Assembly: GCA_002007465.1 (NCBI GenBank)
Contig: LNAC01000003.1
Coordinates: forward strand, 10,391,515 to 10,455,514
Direction of reading: 5' to 3'
DNA from: Ailurus styani
Lineage: Eukaryota > Chordata > Mammalia > Carnivora > Ailuridae
DNA: 64,000 nucleotides
Shown here in pieces: positions 24,539 to 35,836 of this stretch. The position numbers were made by a program, and so were the translations under genes. Each line of letters starts with the position of its first letter. Positions within the stretch are counted from its first letter, which is position 1. A model generated the notes under the pieces. That model searched no databases. It saw nothing but the letters and a program-made list of their open reading frames with translations, and was not told the DNA's origin.

Positions 24539-25025
24539 AACTTTTATGAATGTATACACAATCATATATATGCAAACACAATATATAATACATTATAAGT
24601 CATAGTCACTGGTACACACACAGCAACATATATTCAGCTTTTATTTGTTGCAGAATAATCATTGATGTGTATGTTTAGCTTGAAAATGCAATAATTCTTA
24701 GTTGTTTTTCTTCCAGAACCACATAATTTGCATTCAACATGTTAATTTCTTCATGAAATACAAGGCTTTTCAATGCAGGGTTTTCCATATTGTCAGTACT
24801 TTGTCAAGTGTGTTGATAAGCTTTTCCAACACAGTTCTACCACTTTGTTCCTTAGTTTTGCTCAACTGGTTTTTGAAAATTTGTGGTTCCTAATCTAAAA
24901 AATATATTATGTTTTTATCTGGAATTCACATTCTAAAATCCAAGACCATGTACTCTATATGTGGAAAGCACACATAACATTTGACTTTTTAACTTTTGAG
25001 AAATCCTTTTGAAACAGCATGAAGA
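24539..25025. other. Non-coding DNA, nothing recognised
   Basis: AT-rich sequence between two SINEs, without a recognisable element. Confidence 0.35.
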
Positions 25026-25221
25026 CGGGCATGGGGGTGATTCAGTCGGTTTAGTGTCTGCCTTTCACTCAGGTCGTGATTCCAGGGTCCTGGAATTGAG
25101 CACTGCATCTGGCTCCCTGCTCAGCAAGGAGTCTGCTTCTCCCTCTGCCTCTACTCCTCCCCCACTGCTTGTGTTCTCGCTCTTTCAAATAACTAAATAA
25201 ATAATATCTTAAAAAAAAAAA
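25026..25221 (+). mobile_element. CAN-SINE, plus orientation, diverged
   Basis: Altered head (CGGGCATGGGGGTGATTCAG), core ACTCAGGTCGTGATTCCAGG, AAGGAGTCTGCTTCTCCCTC and tail AACTAAATAAATAATATCTT followed by poly-A. I could not define a convincing target-site duplication. Confidence 0.88.
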
Positions 25222-25949
25222 GACAAATCGAAGATAGCTAAGCATGAGTAGACACTTGGGTTCTTGAATTTGGAAACAGTGAGACTAACTCAGGGCTAAT
25301 TCTGGAATCAGCTTTGCCCCACTTGATAGATTAGATACAGTAACAATCTCTGTTATATTTTATATTTAGTAATGATGTACCATTTGAATATTTGTTTTTA
25401 ATTATTATTTGTGTTTGCTTAATATTTATTTGAGCAGGAATTATAGTCATTCAGAATATATTTGTTATATGAATGAATAAATGACTTTGAAGATGTGATT
25501 AAGACATTCTATACTGGTAGCTATCAATGAAGGATGTCTTATATGATCTTCCACTGTGCTTCAGTTTGGCCTGAAATGTTTCTGTTGCATTTCTACTTGT
25601 TAAATATTTTATGAGATTTTCCCATGTGTCAGATATTAAATTCTTCCCAGTGGGATATTAGATGAAAAATATATTCTCTGCCGCCACCACCATCTTTGGC
25701 CCTTACATACTTGACTTTGGCCCTTTTATGAGTGAACTGTTATCCTCTTAACTGAATACTTTGTTCATGACTTTTAAACAGTGTGCTAATTTGTTAGTCT
25801 AAAGTCTTAACTATTTAAAAAAATCTCTTTGGGATGGAGAAAATATTGACTTTGTTTTTAGTAGTTTTATTTTGTTAAGCTTTTTGCTTGTATTTTGTGT
25901 TTTCATATTTATTTAGTCCACATAACTTTCTGTTTTCCCTTAGAGAGTC

Positions 25950-26340
25950 CAAATACTTTATAATTCCCCCTTTGATTTTCATTTGACCCATGGGTTGTTT
26001 AGAAGTGTATTATTTAACTTCCAAATATTTGGAGATTTTCTAGGTATTTTTCTTTTATTGATTTCTAATTTAGTTCCATTGTGGTCGGAAAAATTATTTT
26101 GTAAGTCATGAATCGTTTTGAATTTATTTAGACATAGTTTATGAACTAGGATATAGTCTATCTCAGTAAATGTTCCTTATATGCTTGAGAAGAATATTTG
26201 TTCTGCTTTTGGGTAGAGTGTTCTACAAATATCAGTTAGGTCAATTTGGTTGATAGTATTATTCAAATCTTATATATTCTTAGTGATTTTCTGTCAAAAT
26301 GTTCTATCAGTTGTTAAGAGCAGGGTACTGAATTATCTGA
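25950..26340 (-). mobile_element. LINE-1 ORF2 fragment, minus strand
   Basis: The plus strand shows the complement of L1 ORF2: TTTGACCCATGGGTTGTTTA, ATTTGGAGATTTTCTAGGTA, TAGTTCCATTGTGGTCGG, GAGTGTTCTACAAATATCAG and AGGTCAATTTGGTTGATAGT. It belongs to an internal ORF2 region, lacks both ends and has frame breaks. The 105-codon plus-strand frame at 26250-26567 starts inside it and is a shadow. Confidence 0.87.
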
Positions 26341-26859
26341 CTCTAATTACGGGATCGTATATTACATTTATCATGTTATGCTTTATTATACGACAAATGC
26401 CTTTTCTCATGTCATCTACATGTTACCATCTACCTGTATTGTATTTGGATAGTGCATTTTTATTACAGTGTTTTACTATAGTTTGCCATGCTATAGTTTA
26501 TTATTCAAGCAACTTTATAAAACCAAGGGAAAGTGAGTTGAAGAAGATGGATCTTATTTTACACTAAATATTACAGTAGGTACATAGTTGAACCACTTCA
26601 GATTTTTAGAATGTTTAAGACAGTACCTAATGTGTATAATAAAAAGCATTCACTGTGCTGAGTGACCTCAAATTAATCATTAAGTAATTTACAAGAAAAT
26701 AATAAGAATCAACTACCTATATAGGTATTTCATTCATATAAATAAAAGTATTTATACTAAAGGAGTTGGAATATTTTAGAAAGTATTTTATAACCCAAAG
26801 AGGTAAACCATTTATTCTTACCATTTTACATAGTTATTCATAAACTTTTTATGTTTTTA

Positions 26860-27310
26860 AAAGTTCCAAACTTAACAGAATATTTCAAATAGTGCAGTTA
26901 GTTCACATTCAGCCTTGACTTGGATTCATAAATTAATATTTTACCAGGCTTATTTTAGCATCCTCTAATCATGTGTACTATTAATATATTACTATTGTTG
27001 TTGACTCATTTGATGGTGAACTGCAGAAAACATATCCCCTTACTCTAAATAATTCAAAGGTTATCTCCTAAGAACAAGTACAATCTGTTTCATAGCCATC
27101 GTGTAGTCAAATTCAGAATATTTAGCATTCATGCCACACTAATATATAGTCTGTATCTAAATTTTGCCTGTTGTCTTAATAATATATCTTATGTCATTTT
27201 TTTCCATCTAAGATCCACTTGAGTATCAGACTTTGAATTTAGTTGATTTGTCTCCTTAATGTTCTTTAACTTGGAGGATTTTCCAGACTATCTGTGCAGC
27301 GTTCTTAAAA
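26860..27310 (-). mobile_element. Probable old LINE-1 3' UTR fragment, minus strand
   Basis: ATTTCAAATAGTGCAGTTAG, GTCTGTATCTAAATTTTGCC, GATCCACTTGAGTATCAGAC and TTGATTTGTCTCCTTAATGT line up with the reversed 3' UTR of mammalian-wide L1 subfamilies as I remember them. It may be the 3' end of the L1 whose ORF2 piece lies at 25950, but the order is unclear. Confidence 0.42.
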
Positions 27311-27717
27311 CTAAAGAGGCAATACTTCTCACCTAATGAAATGTGAATGTACATGCTGTACAGTATTCAAAAAATAGCTTACGTCCACTTTTTGAGATTT
27401 GGCATAAAAATGCAACATATTTTCTGGAATAAAAGAAAGTCTAGCATTTAAGTAGTTAGAATGTGTTCTGAAAAGGAATGGTTCTAGTCTTTCAGAGCAT
27501 TCAATCATGGACCTGCTTTGGTATCTTAAGAGCAGTCAGTTCTTTTAGCTCCTGTCAAAATCACATTGTATAAATCACCACGTAAATGAAGTTACTGTAT
27601 AATCACTGCGGATAGTTTTTAAATTACTGTGTTGTTGTTGTTGTTGTTTTTAATTTTAAAGTGTCCTTTGCAGATCTATATCCAGAAATGACAACAGTGC
27701 TGGTATGGCATTGTTGT

Positions 27718-27925
27718 TCAGTGTTAGAACTCTGGAGGCAGACTTGTTTTTAACTCTTCCTCTACCCCTTATCAGCTGGGAATTGTTGGATAGGCTCTTC
27801 AAAATCATTAATTTCAGTTTCTTCATCTGTAAATATAGTGGATAAAAATAGTACCTCCCCCCAATATGAACTTTGTGTGCCGAATGGGACTTGGTGTGTG
27901 TTCAGTAACCATTAGCTATTATCAG
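27718..27925 (+). mobile_element. MIR SINE, plus strand
   Basis: AGAACTCTGGAGGCAGACTT, TTTCAGTTTCTTCATCTGTA, ATAGTGGATAAAAATAGTAC and TTGGTGTGTGTTCAGTAACC give a near full-length MIR in the expected order. A (GTT)6 run lies upstream at about 27629-27648. Confidence 0.8.
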
Positions 27926-29237
27926 TTCATAAAACCACCAAACTAAGATAATTTCTTAAATATTTGAACTTTCTGCTTTATTGCAACCAGAAGGCACTAT
28001 GTACACAATCTACATTTTCTTTAATGTAAAATACTTTAAAAAAGAAAAATGACATCATTAATACATGTAAGTTGCAGGGCATAGGAAAATAGCCACCCAA
28101 ATAATTACTTTTGAAAATGTAAAAAGGAAAAAATTCTCACAGCAAGAATTCCCTAAATGCAAAGAGGAATTAAATATTGAGAAACAAAATGCAAAGTAAA
28201 TAAAAGTATTTCATGGGACAGTATACTAAGCACTGCAGGAATTCAATGGGACACAAACCTTGGACCCATCCAGGGTAGAATTTAAAGACTAGTTGATAAG
28301 GCACACAGGAAAATATAAGAATTTGTTGAGTTAGTACTGCTAAGGAACCTAATTGCACTAACAGCAATGATTGTTATAAAATTTGAACAGAGGAGATGTC
28401 ATCATGGATTTAATACTAAAGAAAAGGCTCTACAGAGGAATTGGGGAACTGGTTTGGACTTTGAAAATAGGTAGGATTCAAATAAGAGGGAAAAGGAAGA
28501 AATTAGGAAGGAATGAGTACTGGTTGTCTCATTCAGGCAAATAAAGATACATAAACACACACACAAGCACAAAGGAATAAATCAGTCCACTTAGAGGAAA
28601 GCGTTTGGGTAAAAGTAACTGGCAATGTTGGAGAATAGAGTTGATCCAGATTCTGAGGGATTGATACTTCATTCTGCAGACAATCATACTAATCAGAAAT
28701 TCTGAAGTATGAAAATGTCACCACGCACAGTTCCTGAGTTGCACGGACACAGAGATTTGGGTCCAAGTCTTGCTAAGATAAGAATAAGAAAATATTATAA
28801 TTGTAATCAGAGCTCAAATATTCCAAGGGACATTTGGAGACAAAGGGGCAGGATTTGGGAAGCCCCAGATAAAGGAGAAGCAGGGATTATAGGATAGTAT
28901 TCATAATAAGTTTGTTCCAGCTGGGACCCCCTTTTTGCTTGGGGCCTCTCTATAAGAAAACAAACTCCAACTATTTTTTTCTACTTTCGTGACACTTCCC
29001 AAGATTCTAAGTCCCTGAAGGGAATGTCTCTCATGGGTCAGATATAAGCCACATGTCCACTCCTTAGCAATATCTAAGTGGTGACTAGAAAGCTCTGATC
29101 CTTTCTGTTACAGTAGTAGAAGGAAGGCAGCTGGATTTCCACAGTATCAAGACTACACACAGTGAGCAGAGATAATTTTCTAGCAGAAATAGGAATGGGA
29201 TTAGGAACAGAGGAGTGGTGATATAAACCAGGTAGCC
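27926..29237. other. Non-coding DNA, nothing recognised
   Basis: Contains a short (CA)n near 28555. The 62-codon frame at 28709-28897 has no recognisable domain. Confidence 0.35.
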
Positions 29238-29297
29238 AAAAAAAAAAAAAAAAAAGGAAAGGGCTANAAAAAAAAAAAAAAAAAAAGGAAGTGGCTA
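29238..29297. repeat. Poly-A plus 11-bp duplication flanking an assembly gap (N at 29267)
   Basis: Left of the N is A18 followed by GGAAAGGGCTA (29238-29266). Right of it is A19 followed by GGAAGTGGCTA (29268-29297). The same short sequence is written twice around one N, so the homopolymer probably broke the assembly and the two contig ends overlap. The true locus likely has a single A-run. Confidence 0.88.
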
Positions 29298-30439
29298 CAA
29301 CATAATAAAAACAACATTTTAGAGAACTGGGATCTTATAGCACTGTGTGTGAGCCCTGGAAGAGGGAATAACCAGGTAGAAACAATTACAGACTCATCCT
29401 ATCTCAGATACATGATAACATTCTAGACTCAGAGACACATGTGACCCCAGATAGCAGAGCTTCTGCTTCCAGGCACAGATTTCTAACACTCTGCTATGTA
29501 CCTGAACAGAATTTCTCTGCATTTTTTCAACGTCCCTGAAATTTGGTCTTTATAATTCCTATAAGCTACAGCCACAAAAATATGGAATGCACAGTTGTAG
29601 CAAAGCTGCACTGAACTAGGCAGCATTCATGGAATTTGTTTGGGTGAGGGCCAGTCAATGGCTTGATTTTTTTTGTTGTTGTTGTTATAAGGAGAGAACA
29701 TTGACAATTCAGACATCCCCGTCTTTTTACTGTACATGTAATAAATCCAATTTCATCTGCCTAAACAAGTGCTAATAAAAGATAAATGGTAGCTTTATGA
29801 AAGGCACCACAGAGGAACATGTAACAGAAAGGGCCATTGGTGTTTTTTTCTTGCCACTTAATTCAGCACATATGAGAAAAGGGAGGATTAGACATTTCTT
29901 AATGCTCAAGATGGGAAGACATCTTGCATACATAAATCTAAAAATATTTTCTTACGGCGAATTAAAAGTACAATTTAGTACAAATTTGTGTCTGGCAACT
30001 AGCTGGAGCAGAAGTTGTCTATTTGCTGCAGCTGATGCCTATCAGGCTCAGAGGCGCAGACTGTACCAGCTGAAGTCTGTCAACAGGGAGCCCAGCAGAA
30101 GGGCAACATGATAGTCAAAACAGGATGAAACCAGTCTAAACAAGATGACGTGAGCATTTGTGCAATTAACAGCATCAGCAAAAGGGAAGTTGTGTTTGGA
30201 ATATTCTGCCAGGAATCCCAAAAAGGCAGAATGCTTATTTTGCCACAGTCATGTTATAGCTGGCTAAATAGAATCAATGGCATGATGGGAAACTCTACAT
30301 AACAATGGTAAAGGGTAGAGGAGAAGCTGGTGACAAAGTCTGAGACTGAAAACCTTACCATAGCTATTGAAAGCAGAGCCCGCTTCAAACCTAGCATTCA
30401 TGCCATCACTCAGCTGTAGGCAGAGATTGTCTGTTGGCT
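29298..30439. other. Non-coding DNA, nothing recognised
   Basis: Unique-looking sequence. The 104-codon plus-strand frame at 29797-30111 has no domain that I recognise and no flanking splice or polyadenylation context, so it is left uncalled. Confidence 0.35.
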
Positions 30440-30600
30440 GCTAACTTTGTGTCAGGCATTGTACTGGCTTTTCGGTGGTCGTTATTTGATTTACTTTGTA
30501 AAACAAGGTGTGCAATCCATATTATTAATCGCATTTCACAGATGATGACAAAACCACAAAGGAAGAGTTTTAAACCCTGCTGTAGTGGAACTATTAGACA
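30440..30600 (-). mobile_element. MIR SINE, minus strand
   Basis: TTTGTGTCAGGCATTGTACT, ATTAATCGCATTTCACAGAT and GATGACAAAACCACAAAGGA match the reverse MIR sequence (3' end, then the 'CATTTTACAGATGAGGAAAC' core). Confidence 0.62.
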
Positions 30601-30893
30601 AATCTAAGCTGAAATACCAGTTCTGCTGTACGTAAACTCTAGGGATTTTCCATAGATCACTGTATTTTTCTGGACTTGATAACTCTTAAATAAAATATAA
30701 ACTTTGGACATGTATGAGGGTTAAGAGATTATTTACTGCTTTTCACACGATGTTTGATATGATGTAAGTATTCAATAGTGGAATAGATATTATTGTGGTT
30801 ATTAGGAGTAGCACATTAAAGGTGCTTTATAGCTATGTTGTCCTCGTTTATGTAATTTTCATAGAAACTCAGATTGTTAAGAATACTAGTAAC

Positions 30894-31024
30894 TGGGTGG
30901 TGGGCATTGAGGGAGGGCATGTGATGTAATGAGCATTAGGTGTTATATGCAACTGATGAATAACTGAACTCTACCTCTGAAACTAATGATACAGTATAGG
31001 TTAATTAATTGAATTTTAAAAACA
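30894..31024 (+). mobile_element. Truncated carnivore L1 3' end
   Basis: GGGTGGTGGGCATTGAGGGA, GGGCATGTGATGTAATGAGC, CAACTGATGAATAACTGAAC and CTCTGAAACTAATGATACAG are the L1 3' UTR of Carnivora, ending in an A-rich tail. It is only about 130 bp, so it is heavily 5' truncated. Confidence 0.87.
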
Positions 31025-31049
31025 ATAGTAATAATTGAAGCTAGTAATT

Positions 31050-31250
31050 ACAGTTGCTAACCATGGGCGCAGCGCTAAGGATCTTCTATGCATTGTCTCA
31101 TTTCATTGTCCCAGCTCGTTATGAGTGAGTTATTATCTGCATTTAACTGCTCAAGGACAGAGGCCATGGATTTTTTGAATCCAAGTGATAATTTTACTTC
31201 AGAGCTTCTTCTCTAATCCAATGCTCATTCCACTTGTCTATTCTTTCTGT
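31050..31250 (-). mobile_element. MIR SINE, minus strand
   Basis: GGATCTTCTATGCATTGTCT, CATTTCATTGTCCCAGCTCG and GAGTTATTATCTGCATTTAA follow the reversed MIR. The end (CTAATCCAATGCTCATTCCA) matches the reversed 5' part. Confidence 0.6.
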
Positions 31251-31738
31251 TGATTTAAAGGTAACAAAAATAGATAACATTGTTTACTATTCATCTAGCA
31301 AGCAGAAGGTGAGTCCATCTTTATGGGATTTTCATTCGACATATCTTATAATTTGTATCTTATAATTAATTATATTGTTTTTTAAATGCCATCAATTATA
31401 GCCTTTGCTCACAATTTTGTCCTTAAATGATGATTTTAATAGCAATATTCTTTAAAATATAGAATATTTACTAATGTCAGATTTTTATTCAAAATCTACT
31501 TCCAGAAGAAGCTTTGAGAGGTACCATAGGACTCAAAATAGAGTATTAGCCCGTCTATAGTGCATTACATTGTTGCTCTAGTAAATATTTTATGAGTATT
31601 AACGAGAAATTTAAAACATGACTTCCTCTTGACAGGAATACAGGGGCATCGACCTCTGTGGTTAGTACCATTTTCCTTAGTTCAGTTTCCTTAGCTAGCT
31701 CTTGAGGACATAGTCATAATTCCCACTACATTATATTT

Positions 31739-32141
31739 GTATTCTTATTGAACTATTAAGATTTGCAAGATTTTTATATCAAAACTTTTGTGATGATGTA
31801 AAGTTTTGGTTGAATACACCTTCTTCATGTGTCTAAGAACTTGCTGCTACTTGAGAGCGGAATAAACAGCATCTGGGGGCTCATTAGAAATGCAGAATGT
31901 GGAGCCAGACCCCAGATCTGCTGAATTAATACCTGCATTNGTATTCTTATTGAACTATTAATATTTGCAAGATTTTTATATCAAAACTTTTGTGATGATG
32001 TAAAGTTTTGGTTGAATACACCTTCTTCATGTGTCTAAGAACTTGCTGCTACTTGAGAGCGGAATAAACAGCATCTGGGGGCTCATTAGAAATGCAGAAT
32101 GTGGAGCCAGACCCCAGATCTGCTGAATTAATACCTGCATT
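31739..32141. repeat. 201-bp duplication flanking an assembly gap (N at 31940)
   Basis: 31739-31939 and 31941-32141 are the same 201 bases with one difference that I see (G at 31760, T at 31962). A single N separates them. This is best explained as the overlapping ends of two contigs placed in tandem, with the one base difference being allelic or an error. The unit includes part of a MER5A-like hAT element. Confidence 0.93.
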
Positions 32142-32183
32142 TTTCCAAGATCCCCAGGTGAATGGTCTGAACCTTAATATCTT

Positions 32184-32302
32184 TTTTTATTTTTATTTTT
32201 TTTATTTTTTTTTAAAAGATTTTATTTATTCATTTGACACAGAGAGAGAGATTACAAGTAGGCAGAGAGGCAGGCAGAGAGAGAGGAGAGAGGAGGAAGC
32301 AG
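32184..32302 (-). mobile_element. Young CAN-SINE, minus orientation, cut by the gap at 32303
   Basis: A T-rich tail (32182-32215), AAAAGATTTTATTTATTCAT, CACAGAGAGAGAGATTACAA and GTAGGCAGAGAGGCAGGCAG are the 3' half of a young SINE of the same type as the one at 22952. It breaks off at GAAGCAG before the N. Its head is absent because the sequence after the N restarts upstream of the insertion point. The site CTT/AAAA fits an L1-endonuclease target. Confidence 0.92.
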
Positions 32303-32303
32303 N

Positions 32304-32421
32304 AAACAGCATCTGGGGGCTCATTAGAAATGCAGAATGTGGAGCCAGACCCCAGATCTGCTGAATTAATACCTGCATTTTTCCAAGATCCCCAGGTGAA
32401 TGGTCTGAACCTTAATATCTT
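32304..32421. repeat. 118-bp repeat of 32066-32183 after the gap, without the SINE
   Basis: 32304-32421 repeats 32066-32183, up to and including CCTTAATATCTT. The left copy then runs into the SINE tail. This copy runs straight on into AAAAGCATTGTTCTAAAAAC, which is the empty target site. The two contigs therefore disagree about whether the SINE is present. Confidence 0.9.
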
Positions 32422-32450
32422 AAAAGCATTGTTCTAAAAACCACAAAGAG

Positions 32451-33580
32451 TAAAAAGCTATGCTTTTGTTGGACATAACTTTGATGTATAGTGAGAAGAG
32501 GGGGAGATTTAGGATACCCTAATCTGGTAGCAAGAAGAGTTTGATTGCAGGAGAAAAAAAGAAGAAAAACAAAAGACCTGATATCTTTTCAGGTACAGAA
32601 AATATGGTGGAATTATTGAATAATATCATCTATTAAATATAGAAGTTATAGATTGAATGGATTTATGTTATTTTATTGACTTAGTGAAATTAATTTCCTT
32701 AGAAGTATTCTGGCTCCTTGTTGCTAAGGGACTTCAGCATCTTTGTTTGTTTGTTTCCCCAACACTTACATTATTTGTATAAATAGCGTGTTTATTTAGG
32801 GTTAATATGGCTCATGTAACATTGTTTGCAATTGAGTAAATATGAGTTAGTTTGGATGCAACTGCTATAAATGATAGTGTAGTCTTTTGGGAATATGATA
32901 TGGTTTTCTAATCTTCCTGTACAGATTTCATATTACCAAGCAATTTTAATATAAATTCTGGATCAGTGAAATTTTCATACCAATAAATCAGGAAATGTAG
33001 AAAGATCTGTGTATGTAATAGGCCACATGTGCAAATTAAACTACCTTATCAAGAGAAATGATTTTTCACATTAAGTCTGTGGTGTTCAGATCATGGAACA
33101 GTAGTAAGTGAAAACCATGAATAGCTTTGGGGTTTTTTTTTAATTAAAAAAATATTTAAATTATTGAATTTAACATTACATGCTTAAGTCTCTGCCTTTT
33201 CCTAAGCAGTTTTTCTCTGAGTCTTAGTTATTATACCTGGATCTCATTAGTTCCGTAAGTGTTATATCCCAAATAGGATTTAGGGATTCTAATTGTATAT
33301 ACCTCATAATATACCTGCTGCTATATACCTAAACCTATCTGTGTCTCTGGAAAGCAGAGGTTGCCATCAATTTGTATGGGATTCTATTTTCCTTTCTTGG
33401 CATTCGATCTAGAAGTTTGACTTTTCCACCAGGGTCTCCTTCTTTTGCCTAAGACTAAAGGAGAAAGAAAAACCTAAGCTTTTATACACTAGCAGTATGA
33501 TGATGTATTTACTTCATTAGAAAGATCAATAGAGTAGAAACTTTAGGCTAGTAAAGACAATGAGTTAGGGGTAGCAAATC
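32451..33580. other. Non-coding DNA, nothing recognised
   Basis: AT-rich sequence with no identifiable element or gene. Confidence 0.35.
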
Positions 33581-33722
33581 GAAGGAGAAGGAGAGGGAAT
33601 GGAGGGGAGGGAGGAGGAGAAAGAAAGAGAAAAGGAAGAAGAAGAGAAGGAGGAGAAAGAGGAGAAAGAAGAAAGAAGAAGAAGAGGAAGAAGAAAAAGA
33701 GAAGGAGAAGCGGAAGAAAAGA
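33581..33722 (+). repeat. Polypurine (GGA/GAA) tract
   Basis: About 142 bp almost entirely A and G on the plus strand. The only pyrimidines I see are T at 33600 and C at 33711, leaving some 110 bp without interruption. GAA, GGA and GAAA units are mixed. The minus-strand frame through it (33548-33898, Ser/Phe/Leu runs) is a composition artefact. Such tracts can form triplex DNA in vitro. Confidence 0.92.
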
Positions 33723-33759
33723 CCAACAATTAAACCAGGAAGGCCCTCTAAAAGCCTTT

Positions 33760-33975
33760 TTTTTACGATTGATTGATTGATTGATTGAAGAGAGAGAGAG
33801 AGAGAGACAGAGCCTGAGCAGGAGGGGCAGAGGGAGAGGGAGACTGAAAATCTCAAGCTGACTCTGAACTGAGCATGGAGCCCAAAGTGGGGCCGCATCT
33901 CACGACCCTAACATCGTGACACAAGCTAAATCCAAGAATCAGACACTTAACTGACTGTGCCACCCAGGTGCCCCT
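33760..33975 (-). mobile_element. CAN-SINE, minus orientation
   Basis: T-rich tail with a (GATT)n run (33766-33788), a GA-rich CT-complement segment, TGAGCATGGAGCCCAAAGTG and a head ending GTGCCACCCAGGTGCCCC. The flanks AAAAGCCTTTTT and GAAAGATCTTTTA may be a decayed target-site duplication. Confidence 0.9.
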
Positions 33976-34404
33976 GAAAGATCTTTTAGACAGTATCCAT
34001 ATTCTTTGTAGTCTGGACCTTATATGAATATTCTCAGATTCTCAGATTGTTGAAAATATAGTCATCTTTTTTGAAACTTAAAAAACCAAAGATTTCATAG
34101 CCTTTCAGAACCTAATGACCTTGGCTTAAAACAAGAGCTAAAACTCCAGTACCATAGTTAACAAAATGCAACTTTGGGGTTTTTTAGCAATTTAAAAATG
34201 CTTACTTCTCATCTGTGTTCTAGAAATGATCTTACGGTTCAGACATTTTAAAAAATGAAATGATATTTAAGCCCTTCTGATAGAGTATGTGTCTAAAAAT
34301 GTTAAAATGTTTAAAGCTTCTGAAAATTCCATACAATGTGAATAAAATGTCTTTAATTTGAAAGATTATTACCTTTATAAAAATTATTTTCAAAAATCAG
34401 CAGT

Positions 34405-34630
34405 AGTATACAGTGCTTTAACATTTACTATGTATTTTTATATAAATTACCCCAATTATTTTTATTGAGTTTAACTAGATATTATTAACATCTCCATTTT
34501 TCAAATGAGATTCAGAGATATAGAATGGCTTAACCCAAGATCTCAAGGTTAGTAAGTGTGGCATTTGGGTTCAATCCCAAGTCTCCTGTTCCAAATCCTT
34601 TGTCCACAGCATCCTACTGTTATTACCTCA
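34405..34630 (-). mobile_element. MIR SINE, minus strand
   Basis: ATACAGTGCTTTAACATTTA, TCCATTTTTCAAATGAGATT, AAGATCTCAAGGTTAGTAAG and GGGTTCAATCCCAAGTCTCC give an almost complete reversed MIR, including the tRNA-like B-box region. Confidence 0.77.
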
Positions 34631-35583
34631 TTCAGGTAGCTAAGTCTCTTGCTCCCTTTAAAACTTAAAGTATATTGTGTGCCCATATTTGACTTTTTGT
34701 CTCCTTTCTCTATGGTGCTTCAGACTTCTTCAAAAATTTTTATACATAGATGACATTTCTTCACTTTTATATTCCCTTAATTTTTTCCCACTAATATGAT
34801 GACCTTTATTTGTTCCTCTTTAATTTTATCATAATTAATTCTGAAAACTTGTAGAATTTTTTAAGGCTATTCTGTATTCTCATTCTTTTCCTCCGTAGTG
34901 CTGGAGATGTTACTCTCCATAACTTATCTCTAAAAATTAATGATCATATTGTGATTCAATCATCAGAGTCGCTGGTTAAAATTCTTAAATTTTAAGGTCT
35001 GGGACTAACATTGTGGAACATGACTTATATTACCTGAACTTGGCAGTGGGCAATCAAATACAACACGCTGTAATCCTATAGCACTGTGCTGTAACCTAAT
35101 GGTGGTTGAAACAAGGCAATATATCCCAATTTAGCGATGACTTTTAGCATGTGGTATGGAACCAAAACTTCAAGAAATAAAATTGTATTGGGTCTATTGC
35201 TTTTCCTTAGTTGGTCACATCTGTCATTCTATGATAGATGCAATTGATCACAAAGGAAATACAGATATTGATAGAGATACAGATTTAGATACTAGATACA
35301 CATATATACTTTACTGGGAATTAACATAGTTATTCTTTCACCCTGGTAATTAATGGACTAGTTATTCTTTGCACATATACTAGTCCCTAAAAGAAATATT
35401 TTATATAGATTGTTTATAGCTTGTTACAATGAATATGATATTCTGTACAAATTTCACCATGCAGACATTCTTACCATTAGTACTAGCTGGATTATGTTCA
35501 TAATGTACATATGGTAAACACCTTAACATGTTTAGAAATCTAAAAACCAGAATAATGAGTGGATTTCTTGTGTTTCCACATTT
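34631..35583. other. Non-coding DNA, nothing recognised
   Basis: AT-rich sequence with a pyrimidine-rich part near 34680-34920. No element or gene recognised. Confidence 0.35.
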
Positions 35584-35615
35584 GTGTCTCCAAATGATAG
35601 TTTGAAGAGGCAATA

Positions 35616-35783
35616 CAGTAATCTCCCCCTTATCCACAGGGGATTGTTCCAAGATCCCAGTGGATGCTTGAAACTGCAGATAGTGTCAAATAGTGTATAT
35701 TCCCTGCTTTTTTTAAAAAAATATATATATCATATGATGTGCTATATAAATATATATGTCATATACCTATATATACCCATGGC

Positions 35784-35836
<53 letters not shown>

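Larger units (their letters stand above)
31850..32450 (+). mobile_element. MER5A-like (hAT-Charlie) element, written in three overlapping pieces
   Basis: GCATCTGGGGGCTCATTAGA, AATGCAGAATGTGGAGCCAG, CCCCAGATCTGCTGAATTAA and CAAGATCCCCAGGTGAATGG match the MER5A non-autonomous DNA transposon. Because of the two gaps it appears as partial copies at 31850-31939, 32050-32183 and 32304-32450. The genome probably has one copy. Confidence 0.6.

Noticed and set aside
29797..30111. 104-codon plus-strand frame starting ATGAAAGGCACC
   Set aside because: The composition is plausible, but there is no family match that I recognise, no splice context and no polyadenylation signal at a suitable distance. A frame of this length is expected by chance in 64 kb.
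32092..32437. Two overlapping plus-strand frames containing an unknown residue (X)
   Set aside because: They run through a SINE and an assembly gap, and the N produces the X. They are artefacts.
33548..33898. 116-codon minus-strand frame rich in Ser, Phe and Leu
   Set aside because: It is produced by the polypurine tract and the adjoining SINE, with pure composition effects.
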